From Cochliopodium minus (Eukaryota; Discosea; Himatismenida; Cochliopodiidae), in assembly GCA_024220525.1 (NCBI GenBank), contig JAMYWO010000053.1, forward strand, positions 125,039 to 146,296: a DNA stretch of 21,258 nt, written 5' to 3'. A program made the translations under genes and the position numbers. Positions 1 through 10,576 of this stretch are shown in pieces (within the stretch, counting starts at the first letter, position 1; every line of letters starts with the position of its first letter). Below the pieces are notes generated by a model. It saw only the letters and a program-made list of their open reading frames with translations. It was not told the origin of the DNA and searched no databases.

Positions 1-498
1 TTTTGTTTGTGGAACCAGACCATCTTTCAATTTTTTTTATTTATCCAAATAGAAATATTTGTGCAAATTAAAAACTATTAATTCAATCAAATTAACTTTG
101 GAAACTCTTGTTAAAAATCTTTGAATGAATCTTTTATGAATCAAAATTCTAATATAAATTTTCAATTCACTAAAATATTTTTTAACTGAAAAATAATTAT
201 AAAAAAAAATTCATTTGATATTTCTTTTTTGCTTTCCAAAACTATCCCTTTTTTAAATTCAAACATTGATCAAATTTCACTTTTGCAACAACCCAAAAAG
301 TTTTAAATGTAAAAAGGCAATTAAAATTTTTAAAAATGTTGAAATAAAAATAAAAAATTGAATTCTCTTTCTCTTATTTCGCTTTCTTATTTGAATCACC
401 TACTATATCGATTGGAGAATTTGAATAAGATAAATTATATAGTTAAAGAAAAACATAATCTTATTTTCCACAACTTTTAAAGATTTTATAAAATCAAA
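1..498. other. Noncoding stretch upstream of the F-box gene
   Basis: This is A/T-rich sequence without a supportable gene. Bases about 8-30 are richer in G+C than the rest and could be the edge of an exon of a gene lying to the left, but the piece is too short to assign a strand or product. The remainder presumably contains the promoter and 5' leader of the F-box gene. I saw no recognisable promoter element, repeat or RNA gene. Confidence 0.4.
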
Positions 499-2688
499 AT
501 GAACAATCCAAGTAAGACATAATAACAATAAATTTTATATTTCATATCCTTTGACAATAATAATATTTTTATAACAGTAAATTATGATAATCTCATAAAG
601 GAAATGAGTGAACAATTTCCTTTGTTGCCAAGAACAAATAAAAATCATAATACCTTTGGAGATTTCTATATAATCGAGATAAATGAAGAAGATGATCCCA
701 CATCTGTTCTCCATAATGAAATAATGCTCAAGATCTTCTCTCATTTTGATGTTGAAGATTTGGGAAGGATATCATCTGTAAATAAGAGATGGAAAGAATT
801 AGCTTCAGATGATGTAATGTAAAAAAAAAAAGAAAATATATCTTAATATCCAATTATATTCCCTTTATTTAAGAAAAATAAAATTAATAACATTTTATTC
901 TTCATCATATCGATTATTTTCTTCATATCCATTCTTTTATTCAATTGAAGATCAAATCACTTTGTTAAATTAAAAAATATTAATTTATTTGGAAATATAA
1001 ACTTTTACTTTTATAATACTCCAAATACTCTTTTTGAAAAAATATTCATCAATTCTCCATAATATTAAATAAGATTTTGTTTATTGACAAACCAACTCAA
1101 TATATCTTTTAAATAGATGGAAGAGATTATACAATAGAGATTATTTAGAATTAGATACAGATTTCGCTCATTATAAGTACGAATATTGGAAGAGATTGAT
1201 CCAATTCAACAGTAAGGAGGATTTCACAGAATATTTCAAAGATGTTGGTTTAGAATTTTTGACCAAAAAACAAAGACAAAAGATATTGTGCTGGCACTAT
1301 ACATTACATAATCCAATCGTTGATCTGATTGGATATATCCTATTTATATTGTTTTCTATCTTAGGTAATATTTAAAACAAATAGATCAAATTTCATTAAT
1401 TCCAAAAATATCTCTTAAATACATTTAATATATTACTTTCTTTGAAATATACCTCATTTCATCAATAGATCCAACCAAATCAACCGAATTATAATTAATT
1501 CATTTCACCATTTTCTTACAAACTTTTTATTTGAACATAGTTCCTTTGAAATTAGACGAAATTTTCAAAGCATCTTGGTTCTTTGTATTTCTCCCAGCCT
1601 TCATCTCTTTCATCATGATGTTGGTGAGGATTTTTTCTGTGATTCCAGACAGGATGGCGATGATGAAACATGGCGCGACGAGGTACAACCCGAAACTGAC
1701 GCGACAAGGAGGCTTCATCTATTGTTTCGCACATCACCATCGTAAGAAATACCCCGCCAGGATACATCTCTTCATTCTGGCTTCTATTCTTTTCGTCTTT
1801 TTCATCATGGTTTGGTCTCGACTTTCGGAATGGAAAGTATCTGATTTCATGGCTCATTGGTATCTTGTTTTTTATTAAACAAAATTGAAAAAATAATGTT
1901 AACTATTTTAAAATAGGACTTACGCTGCGATACCTTTAATTATATTCTTCTCGTGTTTGATTCAGGCAAATTTTTTTTTTTCCCCAATTTAAAACAAGAT
2001 AAAAAGATAAATTTATAATTTTTAAAGCAAAACATTAATAAATTCCATTTATCTAATTTTTTTCTTTGTAAAGGTTACTTTTTGTGGTTGTGGAGTACCT
2101 CATTTTAAAAAATCAGGCAGATGGATCTTTTTGTTGTTTCTCATCCCAATCGAAATCATCATTTTGCTTTCTTGCCTAAAACTCGATGGAGTGTTAGACT
2201 GGAGTTGGTGGGTTATTACCTCTCCCAGCTGGTTCCTCTACATCATCGTCTGCTTCGTTTTCTTGCTCACTTGGATGAACGTCTTGAAGGACTCTATCTT
2301 CCAAAAGAGACAAGGTTGTTGTAACGTTCTATACAGTGGACTTTCGATGGCCATTTTCTTTATTTTCATGTTTGGTCCAATCATTGTCTTTCAATTATTG
2401 GTAAAAAAAAAATTTTTTACTAATTTTTTATTTTAATATTTTTTTTAATTTTTTAATTTAAATGTTACATTGTTTTTATTTTTGAAGAAATTTTTTTTTT
2501 TATCTTTTCTTTTTATTAAAATTTTTTTTTAAACTTATAATTGACATTTAATTTTATTTTTTTATTAGGTTCTCTTTCGTCTTCAATATTCTTGGAATGT
2601 TCATTACTGGGTTTCTTCTATTCCTTTGTTTATCCAGGAATTCTTGCTTTTCCCTATCGTCTACATGTTCTGGAAGAAGTACTATTAA
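499..2688 (+). CDS. F-box protein fused to a polytopic membrane domain (TMEM185/Fragile-X-F-like)
   Basis: The joined reading frame is about 438 aa. Exons: 499-511, 578-818, 1117-1364, 1541-1859, 1917-1965, 2074-2400, 2569-2688. Phases agree at every junction, including a 13-nt first exon; if that exon is wrong, translation would start at 604. Residues ~49-90 form an F-box: LHNEIMLKIFSHF, then RISSVNKRWKELASDD and WKRLY. F-boxes bind Skp1 in SCF ubiquitin ligases. From residue ~150 there are about eight hydrophobic segments. One stretch has a short LKLDG motif followed by W-x-W-W-V-I-T-S-P-x-W, which recalls the TMEM185/'transmembrane Fragile-X-F' family (recalled, not searched). This suggests a membrane-embedded ubiquitin-ligase adaptor. 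The fifth intron is GC-AG. The gene stands alone, 412 bp upstream of the dismutase gene. The F-box call is solid; the membrane family name is less so. Confidence 0.8.
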
Positions 2689-3100
2689 TCTGCTGCCCAT
2701 GCTTCGGCTACTTCTTGTTATCACTCGTCCCTTTCCATCTCTATCATTTTTTTTAAAACAAAAAAAATATTTTTTCTATTTTTTGAAAACTTTTTCAATT
2801 CCTTTTTTTTGTTCTTAAATCAAAAAACAAAAAAAAAACCTTAAATTATTTTAATAAAAAAAACAAACTTTTTTATTCTTTTTCTTTCTTTTGATAAGTT
2901 GTTCCACCTATTATTATTATTATTTTTATTTTATTTTTATTTTTTAATTTGATAACTTTTAAACTCTTTAAATAACAAAAAAAATCAACAATCATGTCTT
3001 ATCTTGAGATACCCAAGAAATGATTCAATCATATAAGAGTGTTTCATTTGTAACCAAATTTTAAATTTTAAAAAATAAAAAAATTGAAATAAATCTTAAA
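2689..3100. other. Intergenic region between the F-box and dismutase genes
   Basis: This 412-bp stretch is A/T-rich and carries homopolymer runs and a short TTA-type microsatellite near 2910-2930. It should hold the 3' end of the F-box transcript and the promoter of the dismutase gene. I see no ORF or RNA gene. Confidence 0.5.
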
Positions 3101-5392
3101 ATGAAGAAATTGTTCTTCTATCTATTTATTTTCACCTTCCTATTTAATTATATCAATACCCAGATCCCAATAGGTGTATGTAACTTGAAGGGAACCAATC
3201 AAGACCCCACCATCAAAGGTCAAATCATCTTTCAAGCAGATCAGGAAAACAATATCCTCATTCTTGTGAATATTTCAGGTGTTACCCAAAACATTTCTTC
3301 CAATCATGGAATGCATATCCATCAATATGGTACCATCTCTTATTTATAATCTATATCTTTATTTTTTAAACTTATTTATTTAATATTAAAACAGGAGATA
3401 TAACATCTCTTGATGGAACATCGACTGGAGGTCATTTTATAGGTATTGGTAAGATATAATTTTCCAATAAAATTTCACTGAAATTTTTACTTTAAATCTC
3501 CTTTCTTATTTCTCTCAATTTATACTAAAATTACTCCGAATTTTGATTTAATTACTTCAAAAAGGTTCTCCAAATCATGGGTGCCCACCATCAAACAATA
3601 GACATGCAGGAGATATGGGAAATTGGTTTGTAAATTCACAAGGTATGATTTAAATTAAAATAATTTTGAAGAATAAGAACTTCTGATGCTTATCCCAAAC
3701 AATAAAACTAATAGAATTTAAAATTTTAAAATTATTTAATAATCACATTTCCTTTTGAAATTTGATAGGTTCCATAATAAGTTCTGAGGGCCTTCAAAAA
3801 TTTCCTATCATGTTCGGGGAAAACAGTATAATAGGAAGAGCAGTAATTCTCCACAGAGCAAGAGGTTTCTTTAAAAAGAAATAAATGAAAAATTTGAATA
3901 TTTTTCTTTGAACCTTTTTCAAAATAATTTTTTTTTTTTTAAAGATGATTGTGTTACTCAACCCACAGGTGATGCAGGAAGCAGATTGGCACAATGGTAA
4001 AATTTTGTTAAAAAAAAAATATTTTCAAAGTTTTAGTTCAAATAAATTTTTTATTTCATCCATTTTTTTTATTTTTATTTTATTTTATTTTTTTATTTTG
4101 TTCAGATTAGTTTGAATTAATTTTTTTTGTAATTTTTATAATTTATTTTTTCATATTTTTATTTTTATTTTTATTTTTTTGATCAAAAGTGTGATAGGAA
4201 TCGCAAATCCATCTCTTCTTTCCAAGACTAGCAACTTGGCAGTGGTTAATGACACAACAGTCACAAAAGCTGTATGCGTCCTCCAACCAACCACAAACTC
4301 CAACATTAGCGGGTAATAAAATAAGAAATAATTGATTTTAAATTTAAAAATTTTTTATTTTTTTAACATTTTTTTTTTAAAAAAATTATTTTACATTTTT
4401 TTATTTTTATTTTAATATTTATAGAACAATTTGGTTTGAACAAACAAATGGGAAAGTTCAAGTGACCGCTCGTGTATCTGGACTTTCCACGGGAAACGGA
4501 AGTGGTTTCTCTATAAACACATTTGGAGATATTTCATTGAATGGTAATTATGAATAATTTTATTTTATTTTTTATTTTTTATTTTTTATTTTTTATTTTT
4601 TATTTTTTATTTTTTATTTTTTATTTTTTATTTTTTATTTTTTTTATATTTTTATTTTTATTTTTTTAAAAGATGGATCATCTACTGGTGTCCATTACAA
4701 CCCTTTGAAAGAAAAACATGCAAGTCCTCCCACTAAAAAACGCCACTTGGGAGATTTGGGAAACATTGTTTATTCTACTCCAGACGGTGTTTTCTGGTAT
4801 CGCCAAACATTAAATAATTTCGGGTAAAAAAAAGTTTTTTAATTTTTAATTTTCTAAATTGAATTTTTTTATTTTTTTTTATTTTTTTAAACTGATTTTT
4901 ATTTATTTTTTTAGTTTGTCAAGAACAAATAATGTTTTAGGGAGAAGCGTAGCTATTTATAGTGGTTTTGATGATGGTTGTACACAACCAAGTGGTAAAT
5001 CTGGCAAAATAATTGCTCAATGGTAAAAATTCTCTTTATTTTTTTTTTTTATTTTTTTTTTTTATTTTTTAATTTCATTTTTTAATTTCATTTTTTTTGT
5101 TTGTTATTTTTTTTTAAATTCTTTCATTATTTTTTTTTTAAATTTTTTTTTTTTCAGTGTGATCGGCTCTGCAAACCCAACAACTCAGATTCCCACACCC
5201 CCAACAACTTTCGCAGAGATCAAACAACCAGATTGTGTTGGATTGAATGGAGCTTACGATTATGGAGTGGTAGCTGGCCTCGTCATAGCAATGTGTGTTG
5301 GTTTCATCATTCTTGGTTTCCTTATTTCTTATTGTGCAGTAAAAAAGGAAATTCCTGTAAATTACAGACCTTCTCATTTTTTGGAAGATTAA
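3101..5392 (+). CDS. Membrane-anchored protein with two Cu/Zn superoxide dismutase domains
   Basis: There are ten exons: 3101-3329, 3395-3448, 3565-3642, 3769-3864, 3945-3996, 4190-4312, 4425-4543, 4673-4823, 4915-5022, 5158-5392. They give 414 aa with continuous phase. Residues 1-20 are a signal peptide. Domain 1 (~24-177) has every metal ligand of a Cu/Zn dismutase: H72, H74, H90, H99, H108, D111, H149, plus the substrate-guiding arginine R166. Domain 2 (~196-344) keeps the zinc ligands H258, H266, H275 and D278. It has S240, N242 and Y316 at the copper-histidine positions, and K332 for the arginine. A hydrophobic segment (~372-398) and a 16-residue tail follow, so this is probably a type I membrane protein with the enzyme outside the cell or in a secretory lumen. 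Tandem SOD domains recall Dictyostelium SodC, which I remember as GPI-anchored; here the tail argues for a transmembrane anchor. Expected reaction: superoxide to O2 and H2O2, by domain 1. Confidence 0.88.
4557..4645 (+). repeat. ATTTTTT heptamer microsatellite in a dismutase intron
   Basis: The intron 4544-4672 is mostly a tandem array of the heptamer ATTTTTT, about ten near-perfect units, lying between two exons of the second dismutase domain. It is a local low-complexity expansion, in keeping with the T-rich sense strand of all introns in the window. Confidence 0.8.
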
Positions 5393-5537
5393 AATTTGTA
5401 TTTTTTTTGTTTTGGTTTATCTTCATCTTTTTTGAGTTTAAAAAAGGAAAATCATTTAAAATATTTTTTTTTGTTTTTTTTTGTTTTTTTTTTTTGGTTT
5501 TATAAATAAATTTATTGAGCTCCCTTTTTTGTTGTTG

Positions 5538-7944
5538 TTAAAAGATTTTTTCTTTGTTGGTTGCAAAAGAATCTTTAGAGAAGGTGTTTTTCTCTTTATT
5601 GAAGAGATCAGATTTAAATTGTTTTCTGTCTGGTTGATTCTTCGGAACAAATAATTCATCAATCTCTTTAGTATGAATACCATAGAAACCTAAATGGAGA
5701 AACAACAAATAAAATGAATCAAAAAATAAAAAATAAAAAATAAAAAATAAAAAAATGAAAAATAAAAAATAAAAAAATAAAAAACAAAAATAAATAAATA
5801 AAAAAAAATAAAAAAATAAAAATATAAATTAATTTTTACCAGGAAAAAAGTAATCAGTGATTCCCAGTTTGACGTCAAGCAAGTATCTGAAGAAAGGGTT
5901 ATGACTGGTCCAGTGTGTGAAGGTGGCGAGGGGAGAAGCACCGTAGTAACCGTTGAAAGTTCTTCTGAGTTCGTGCATGCCGATTATCGCTCCCGAGAAC
6001 AACGCGAAAAGACCCAGATAATTCAACTTGTTTATCAAAACTGGGTTGTATTGTTTATAATAATATAAAAATCCTAAAATAAAAAAAAAATTAATTATTT
6101 TTGGAAAGAAATTTTTTATTTTTGAAAAGAAATTTTTTATTTTTTTTACTTAATATAATCCATATTTTATTTTATTACTTTAATTTTTTATATTTTTATT
6201 ATTTTATTAATTAATTTATTTTTTATATTTTAAATTCTTATTTTTAATTTTATTTTTAATTTTTTATTTTCATCATTTTTATCATTTTTTTTTTTGTTTA
6301 AGTAGTTACCCATGGCCAAACCGGCGATACGAACATATTCATCAGTAGTCCCATAAGCGAAACCCAAGGAGAGCTGAGTAACACCAATGGCAGCTGCCAC
6401 ACGCAAAGACATGTTTGCTCTTCTTTCTACGATAGGCTAAGTAAAAAAAAATTTAAATAAAATGAAAATAAAAATAAATTAAAAATAATAAAAATAATTT
6501 AAATAATAAAAACAAAAAATAAATTAAAAATAATAAAACACATTATTTTTTTTTTTACTTTTGAAAATTCATAACAATCGATGAATCTGTCAAGACCTCT
6601 TTTGGGAGTTCTGAGAAAAGACTTTGCGAAACCAGAATATAGACCACTGATAGCCCCTCCTTTTTTTTTTTTGAATAAAAAATAAATAAACGAATTGAAA
6701 AAAGACAAAAAAAATAAAATATTAAAACAATAAAAATAATTAATAAAAAAATAAAAATTGAAGAAAAATTATAAAAAATAAAAAGAAAAAATAAAAACAT
6801 AAATAAAAAATAAAAAAAATATCAAAATTAAAAATATTTATAAATTACCCAACCAACAAGAACCAATGAAGACAAACATAAGCCCACCTTCAGGGTTTCT
6901 CAAATCGGTGATCATCTTTTGGTATTTGTCGATGTCCATGTCGTTTTGGTCCAAGTCCAAGTCATTCACGTTGTCCAAAGGGTTCACATCTTCTTTTTGT
7001 CCCATCTCTTTTTTTTTCGCCTGTGAATTTTAACGAAAATTAATTAAAATTTTAAACAAGAGCTTTTTTTTTTTGTTAGCGGAGAATTATATTTTGGAAT
7101 GTAATGGATATTCTTAATGATACTCAGATTTGGAATGAAATAAAAATGATATATTGTGAGATAAATTGGATAGATTTCAATAAGAATTTAAATGAGAGCT
7201 ATATTTTGGTTGAGATAAGGATTTTAATTTATATATCAAGATACTTATATGATTGTAATTCAATGAATCCATTTGTAATGATGTGATATACCAAATATTT
7301 TTGTTGAACAAAAAAAATTTTAAATATTCTTATCAAGTTATTACTCAATTATTCATAGCTATAAAAGGATATATTAAAATCAAAAATATCCCTTCTATAT
7401 AATTGCCATATATCCTATACTTGTTTTTTTTATATACCTCTAATTTTTCTTCGAAATCTTCATCAGTGATGAGGAGATATTTGATCTTTTTATAAAACTG
7501 AGATTCTAATCCCCTCTTGGAAGAGATGGCATTATGATCGAGATTGGTGAAGAGGAAATTCTCCTGAGGGACCTCCAATTTGTTGATATATTCGACAGGA
7601 TCCTGGAAGACAGGCTTGACTGTCATTTCTCCATTCTCATCATACAACGTACTGACATCTCCTTCTGTTTCATGTGCATGTTTTTCTATCATCTCTTCTA
7701 CTACTTGATATGGATCATAAAACTCATCTACTTCTTCTTTCTTCTTATTGAATAATCCATACCTATCTTCGAAATCTATTTCTTTGTGTCCTTCTGTCGC
7801 ATTCTTTCCCAATATCCCAAATTTTTTGAAAAATGATTCTGCTCCTTTTGTTGGTCTGTATTTTTTTATCCCCAATTCTCCCTTTTTGTTCAGATCATTA
7901 TTTTTGTAGAAATTATTCAACAATGATTGAAAATCTTCTTCCAT
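5538..7944 (-). CDS. Polytopic membrane protein, possibly Tim17/22/23-like, with a long soluble N-terminal region
   Basis: Exons in coding order: 7944-7438, 7020-6849, 6659-6559, 6436-6310, 6073-5840, 5689-5538. Joined they give 430 aa. Residues 1-169 are soluble and charged, and unrecognised by me. Residues ~170-210 are acidic (DNVNDLDLDQNDMDIDKY). Then come glycine-rich hydrophobic segments: GLMFVFIGSCWLGGAISGLY, SLRVAAAIGVTQLSLGFAY and YLGLFALFSGAIIGMHELRR. The small-residue spacing (GxxxG-like), and the position of RTPKRGLDRF and ERRANMSL, recall the Tim17/Tim22/Tim23 fold of mitochondrial import and complex I proteins, but this is only resemblance. The tail is a hydrophilic ~50 residues. 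The first join (intron 7021-7437) is phase 0 and in frame. The alternative is two genes: one of 199 aa at 7345-7944, and one of 256 aa starting at the ATG at 7005. It is convergent with the dismutase gene. Confidence 0.6.
7021..7437 (-). other. Probable 417-nt intron of the membrane-protein gene
   Basis: In the coding direction this begins GTATAT after a glutamate codon and ends TTCACAG. Its base composition is intron-like: the open frame that runs on to 7345 becomes markedly poorer in G+C past the donor. A 60-aa plus-strand ORF at 7104-7286 lies inside and has no recognisable features. If there are really two genes here, this is intergenic DNA. Confidence 0.5.
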
Positions 7945-8310
7945 TTTTTTTTTTTTTTTAATTTATATTTCACTTGTAATTTTTAAACCAATTAAATCTG
8001 ATAGTATAGCGTGAAAGTATGTTTAATCACTTTTAATGTATAATATAATTGAACAGCATTCTTTAAAAGCTTCAATATTTCCTTTTTTGTTATGATGATT
8101 CTTCCACTTTTGTATTCATTCATTCAATCATTTGTATTTTCAAAAAAATACATAATTCCAATTTAAATTTTTTGCTTTTTTTCAGTTTTTTTTTTAATTT
8201 TACCGCCCAAATATTAAAAAATATAATAATGATGGTTAATTTATATATTTTAAAAAAAAAAAAGGTAATTAAAAAATTTCTGAAGCAATCGCTATTTATA
8301 AAAGAAAAGA
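7945..8310. promoter_or_regulatory. Divergent intergenic promoter region
   Basis: This 366-bp gap separates the start codons of the minus-strand membrane-protein gene and the plus-strand SAP-motif gene, so it must carry both promoters. A TATTTATAAAA stretch lies just before the plus-strand ATG at 8311, but it is very close to the start codon and may be chance in such A/T-rich DNA. I see no RNA gene. Confidence 0.4.
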
Positions 8311-10283
8311 ATGAACAAAGAATTAAAATTGGTGGATTTGTATGAATTAGAGAATGCATTGCAGAGTATCCCTGAGAGTCTATTGGCAAAATCGTTGAAG
8401 CAAGTGGAATGCGAAGTAAAGACAACAAAAGAAGAAATGATAGAACAAATAATCGGGCTATGTATGGGAATAGGAATAGATACATTCGTGGAAGAAATAG
8501 ATGAGAATCTCTTGAGATTATGCTTGGAATCTTGTGAGATGAACATTTTGAAGGATAAAAAAAAATCACGTGCTAATTTATGTGAGAAAATTAAAAAGGA
8601 TGTCTCGTTGTTCTATTCTTCATTGAGGGATGAGGCTCTTTTCAAGATCTGCGAGCATCTCATGTTGGATCTCAATAGCGATCAGGATCTGATGTTGAAG
8701 ATGTCCATCTTGCACGTCACCATCCTCAGGGAAGTATTTTTGAGAGGTGTAGAGGAATTCTTCAATTCACTCACATTGGAATCCTTGAAATTGTATGCAA
8801 AGAATTTGAAAATGAAAAACATCAAAGGTATCTCTTTAAACTTTAATTTATTCTTTATATTATAAAAAATTTATTCACTTAAAATAATTTAAACTGAAAT
8901 ATTTTTATATTTTTGCTTATTCTTTTTTGAATATAGATTCATTTGATATGATTGAAGATATAATCAACCATATTTTCCATTTGGATTCTGAAGAAATAGA
9001 AACAATTGCAGAGAAAATGGACAACACTCATCTCGAAGTGACAACAGAGAAATCACCATCCAAATCCAAAAGAGTGATCGAAACAGATGAACCTGAAGAA
9101 AAAAAAATCTCACCAAAAAAGAATGAAAAGAATCAACAAAAACAAAAGGAAGAAGAAGCGATGGAAGACGAGGAAGAAGAAAAGAAGGAAGAGAAATCTT
9201 CAAAAAAGAAATCATCCAGCAAGATGATCGTGGTCAATGTTGAAGAGGAAGAGGAAGAAGAGATGGAGGAAGATAGCGTCTCTGAAGAAAAACCTGTCAA
9301 GAAATCTTCTAAAAGCAATCTCCCAAATAAAACCACATCAACAAAAAATACAGTAGAGAAGCCATCATCAAATCAAACAGCAACAACAAAGAAGACAGTA
9401 GAAAAAGAAAAAGAAAAAGAAGAAAAGAAAACTTCCTCCTCCTCTTCCAAAACTTCCGCTCCACAAAAAACCAAAAAAGAGACTGAGAAAAAAGTTACCA
9501 CTAAAAAAACATCAAAGAAAGAAGAGAGTGATGAAGAAAGTGATGAAGAAAGCTACCAAAGTGTAGAGAGTGAAGAAGAAAAACCAGCCAAAAAAACAAC
9601 AGCTAAAAGCACCACTTCAAAGAAAGTTGAACCTCCAAAGAAATCTACCACAACAACCAAATCAAAGAAAGAGGAAGTTAAACCTTCTTCCACTGCCAAA
9701 AAAACTTCCTCTAAGAAAATGGAGAGTGAAAGTGATGAAGAATCTTCTTCTGAAGAAGTAGAAGAGAAGGTCACCAAGAAAGTTGCAACAAAGAAAGAAG
9801 CTCCAAAAAAAGTTGAAGAAAAGAAAAAAGTTATCACCAAAAAAACTTCTAAAAAACAAGGTAAATAAAAAAAAACTTTTTCAATTTTTTTAAAATAATA
9901 ATTTAATTTTTTAAAAAAAAATTTTAGAAAGTGAAGAAGAAAGTAATGAAGAGAGTGACAGTGAAGAAAAAGTGACTTCACAAAAAAAAGAAACTTCCTC
10001 CAAATCAAAAACTACCTCTCAAAAATCCTCCGCAGTCAACAAAAAAGAAACTACCTCCAAAAAGAAAGTTGTAGAAGAGGATGAGGACAAAGAAAACGCA
10101 GCCCCAAAGAAATCAAACAAGAAATGTTTCCTCAAAATCTCTGATATCAAGCCAGGTATTTCTGCCAAGGAGTTGGATGAGATTTATGCGAATGATTTGA
10201 GAACTTATTGTAAGGAAAATCAGCTTGATTTTAAAGGAAGAAAACATAACCTCATTCAAAACATCTTAGATTCTTTTAAATAA
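8311..10283 (+). CDS. Lysine/glutamate/serine-rich, probably chromatin-associated protein with a C-terminal SAP-like motif
   Basis: Three exons, 8311-8827, 8937-9860 and 9928-10283, give 598 aa with continuous phase. Residues 1-~210 are helical and ordered. Residues ~230-540 are low complexity, alternating acidic and serine runs (EEEEEEEMEED, SDEESDEES) with many TTKK/KKTS-type basic blocks, as in nucleolar or chromatin proteins with casein-kinase-2-like sites. The C-terminus (LRTYCKENQLDFKGRKHNLI followed by QNILDSF) matches the helix-loop-helix spacing of a SAP domain, which binds A/T-rich DNA. Similar units may occur in the N-terminal part, for example LLRLCLESCEMNIL and LKLYAKNLKMKNIKDSF. 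A nuclear location is likely. I cannot name an orthologue; a DEK-like or nucleolin-like role is possible but unproven. It is convergent with the Sel1 fragment, 84 bp away. Confidence 0.75.
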
Positions 10284-10367
10284 ATTCTTGTTTTAAAATA
10301 ATGGTTTTTAATTAATCAATAAAAGTATTAATAAGAAATAATTTCAAGATTTTTTTTTAATTTTCTG

Positions 10368-10574
10368 TCAATTCTTCTTAATTCTTTTTTCCCATTCTGA
10401 AGACATTATGAAAAGTTGAATTGCTTTGAAGGTATTTTTTTCAACAATTCCTTCTTCTCCATATTGATAAATTAATGCAAGATTATACATTGAATTTGAA
10501 TTGTTTAATTGAATTGCTTTTTCATAAAGTTGAATTGCTTTCAAAATATCTTTTTCGATAATTCCTTTTTCACC
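10368..10574 (-). CDS. 3' end of a Sel1-repeat (TPR-like) protein gene, cut at an assembly gap
   Basis: Sixty-eight codons and a TGA stop are open on the minus strand up to the N at 10576. They hold two consecutive Sel1-type repeats with the phrases GEKGIIEKDILKAIQLYEKA, then LNNSNSMYNLALIYQYG, and then GEEGIVEKNTFKAIQL. The spacing is the usual ~36 residues. Sel1 repeats are helical scaffolds for protein-protein contacts and say nothing specific about function. The last repeat ends in a short unrelated tail. Upstream of the N the repeat does not continue, so the 5' part of this gene is missing from the window. The short piece does not show introns. Confidence 0.75.
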   Translation of the reverse strand, partial: GEKGIIEKDILKAIQLYEKAIQLNNSNSMYNLALIYQYGEEGIVEKNTFKAIQLFIMSSEWEKRIKKN

Positions 10575-10575
10575 A

Positions 10576-10576
10576 N
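10576..10576. other. Ambiguous base, probable collapsed assembly gap
   Basis: This single N interrupts the Sel1-repeat coding frame. Beyond it, bases 10577-10704 show no Sel1 repeat and no gene in any frame; they lead into the 3' end of the first nucleotidyltransferase-like gene. The join is therefore probably between two sequence pieces rather than one miscalled base. Confidence 0.6.

Noticed and set aside
5101-5505. 134-aa plus-strand ORF over the last dismutase exon
   Set aside because: It is out of frame with the dismutase exon and starts and ends in poly-T-derived phenylalanine runs.
7104-7286. 60-aa plus-strand ORF
   Set aside because: It lies in a probable intron on the other strand, with intron-like composition and no recognisable motif.
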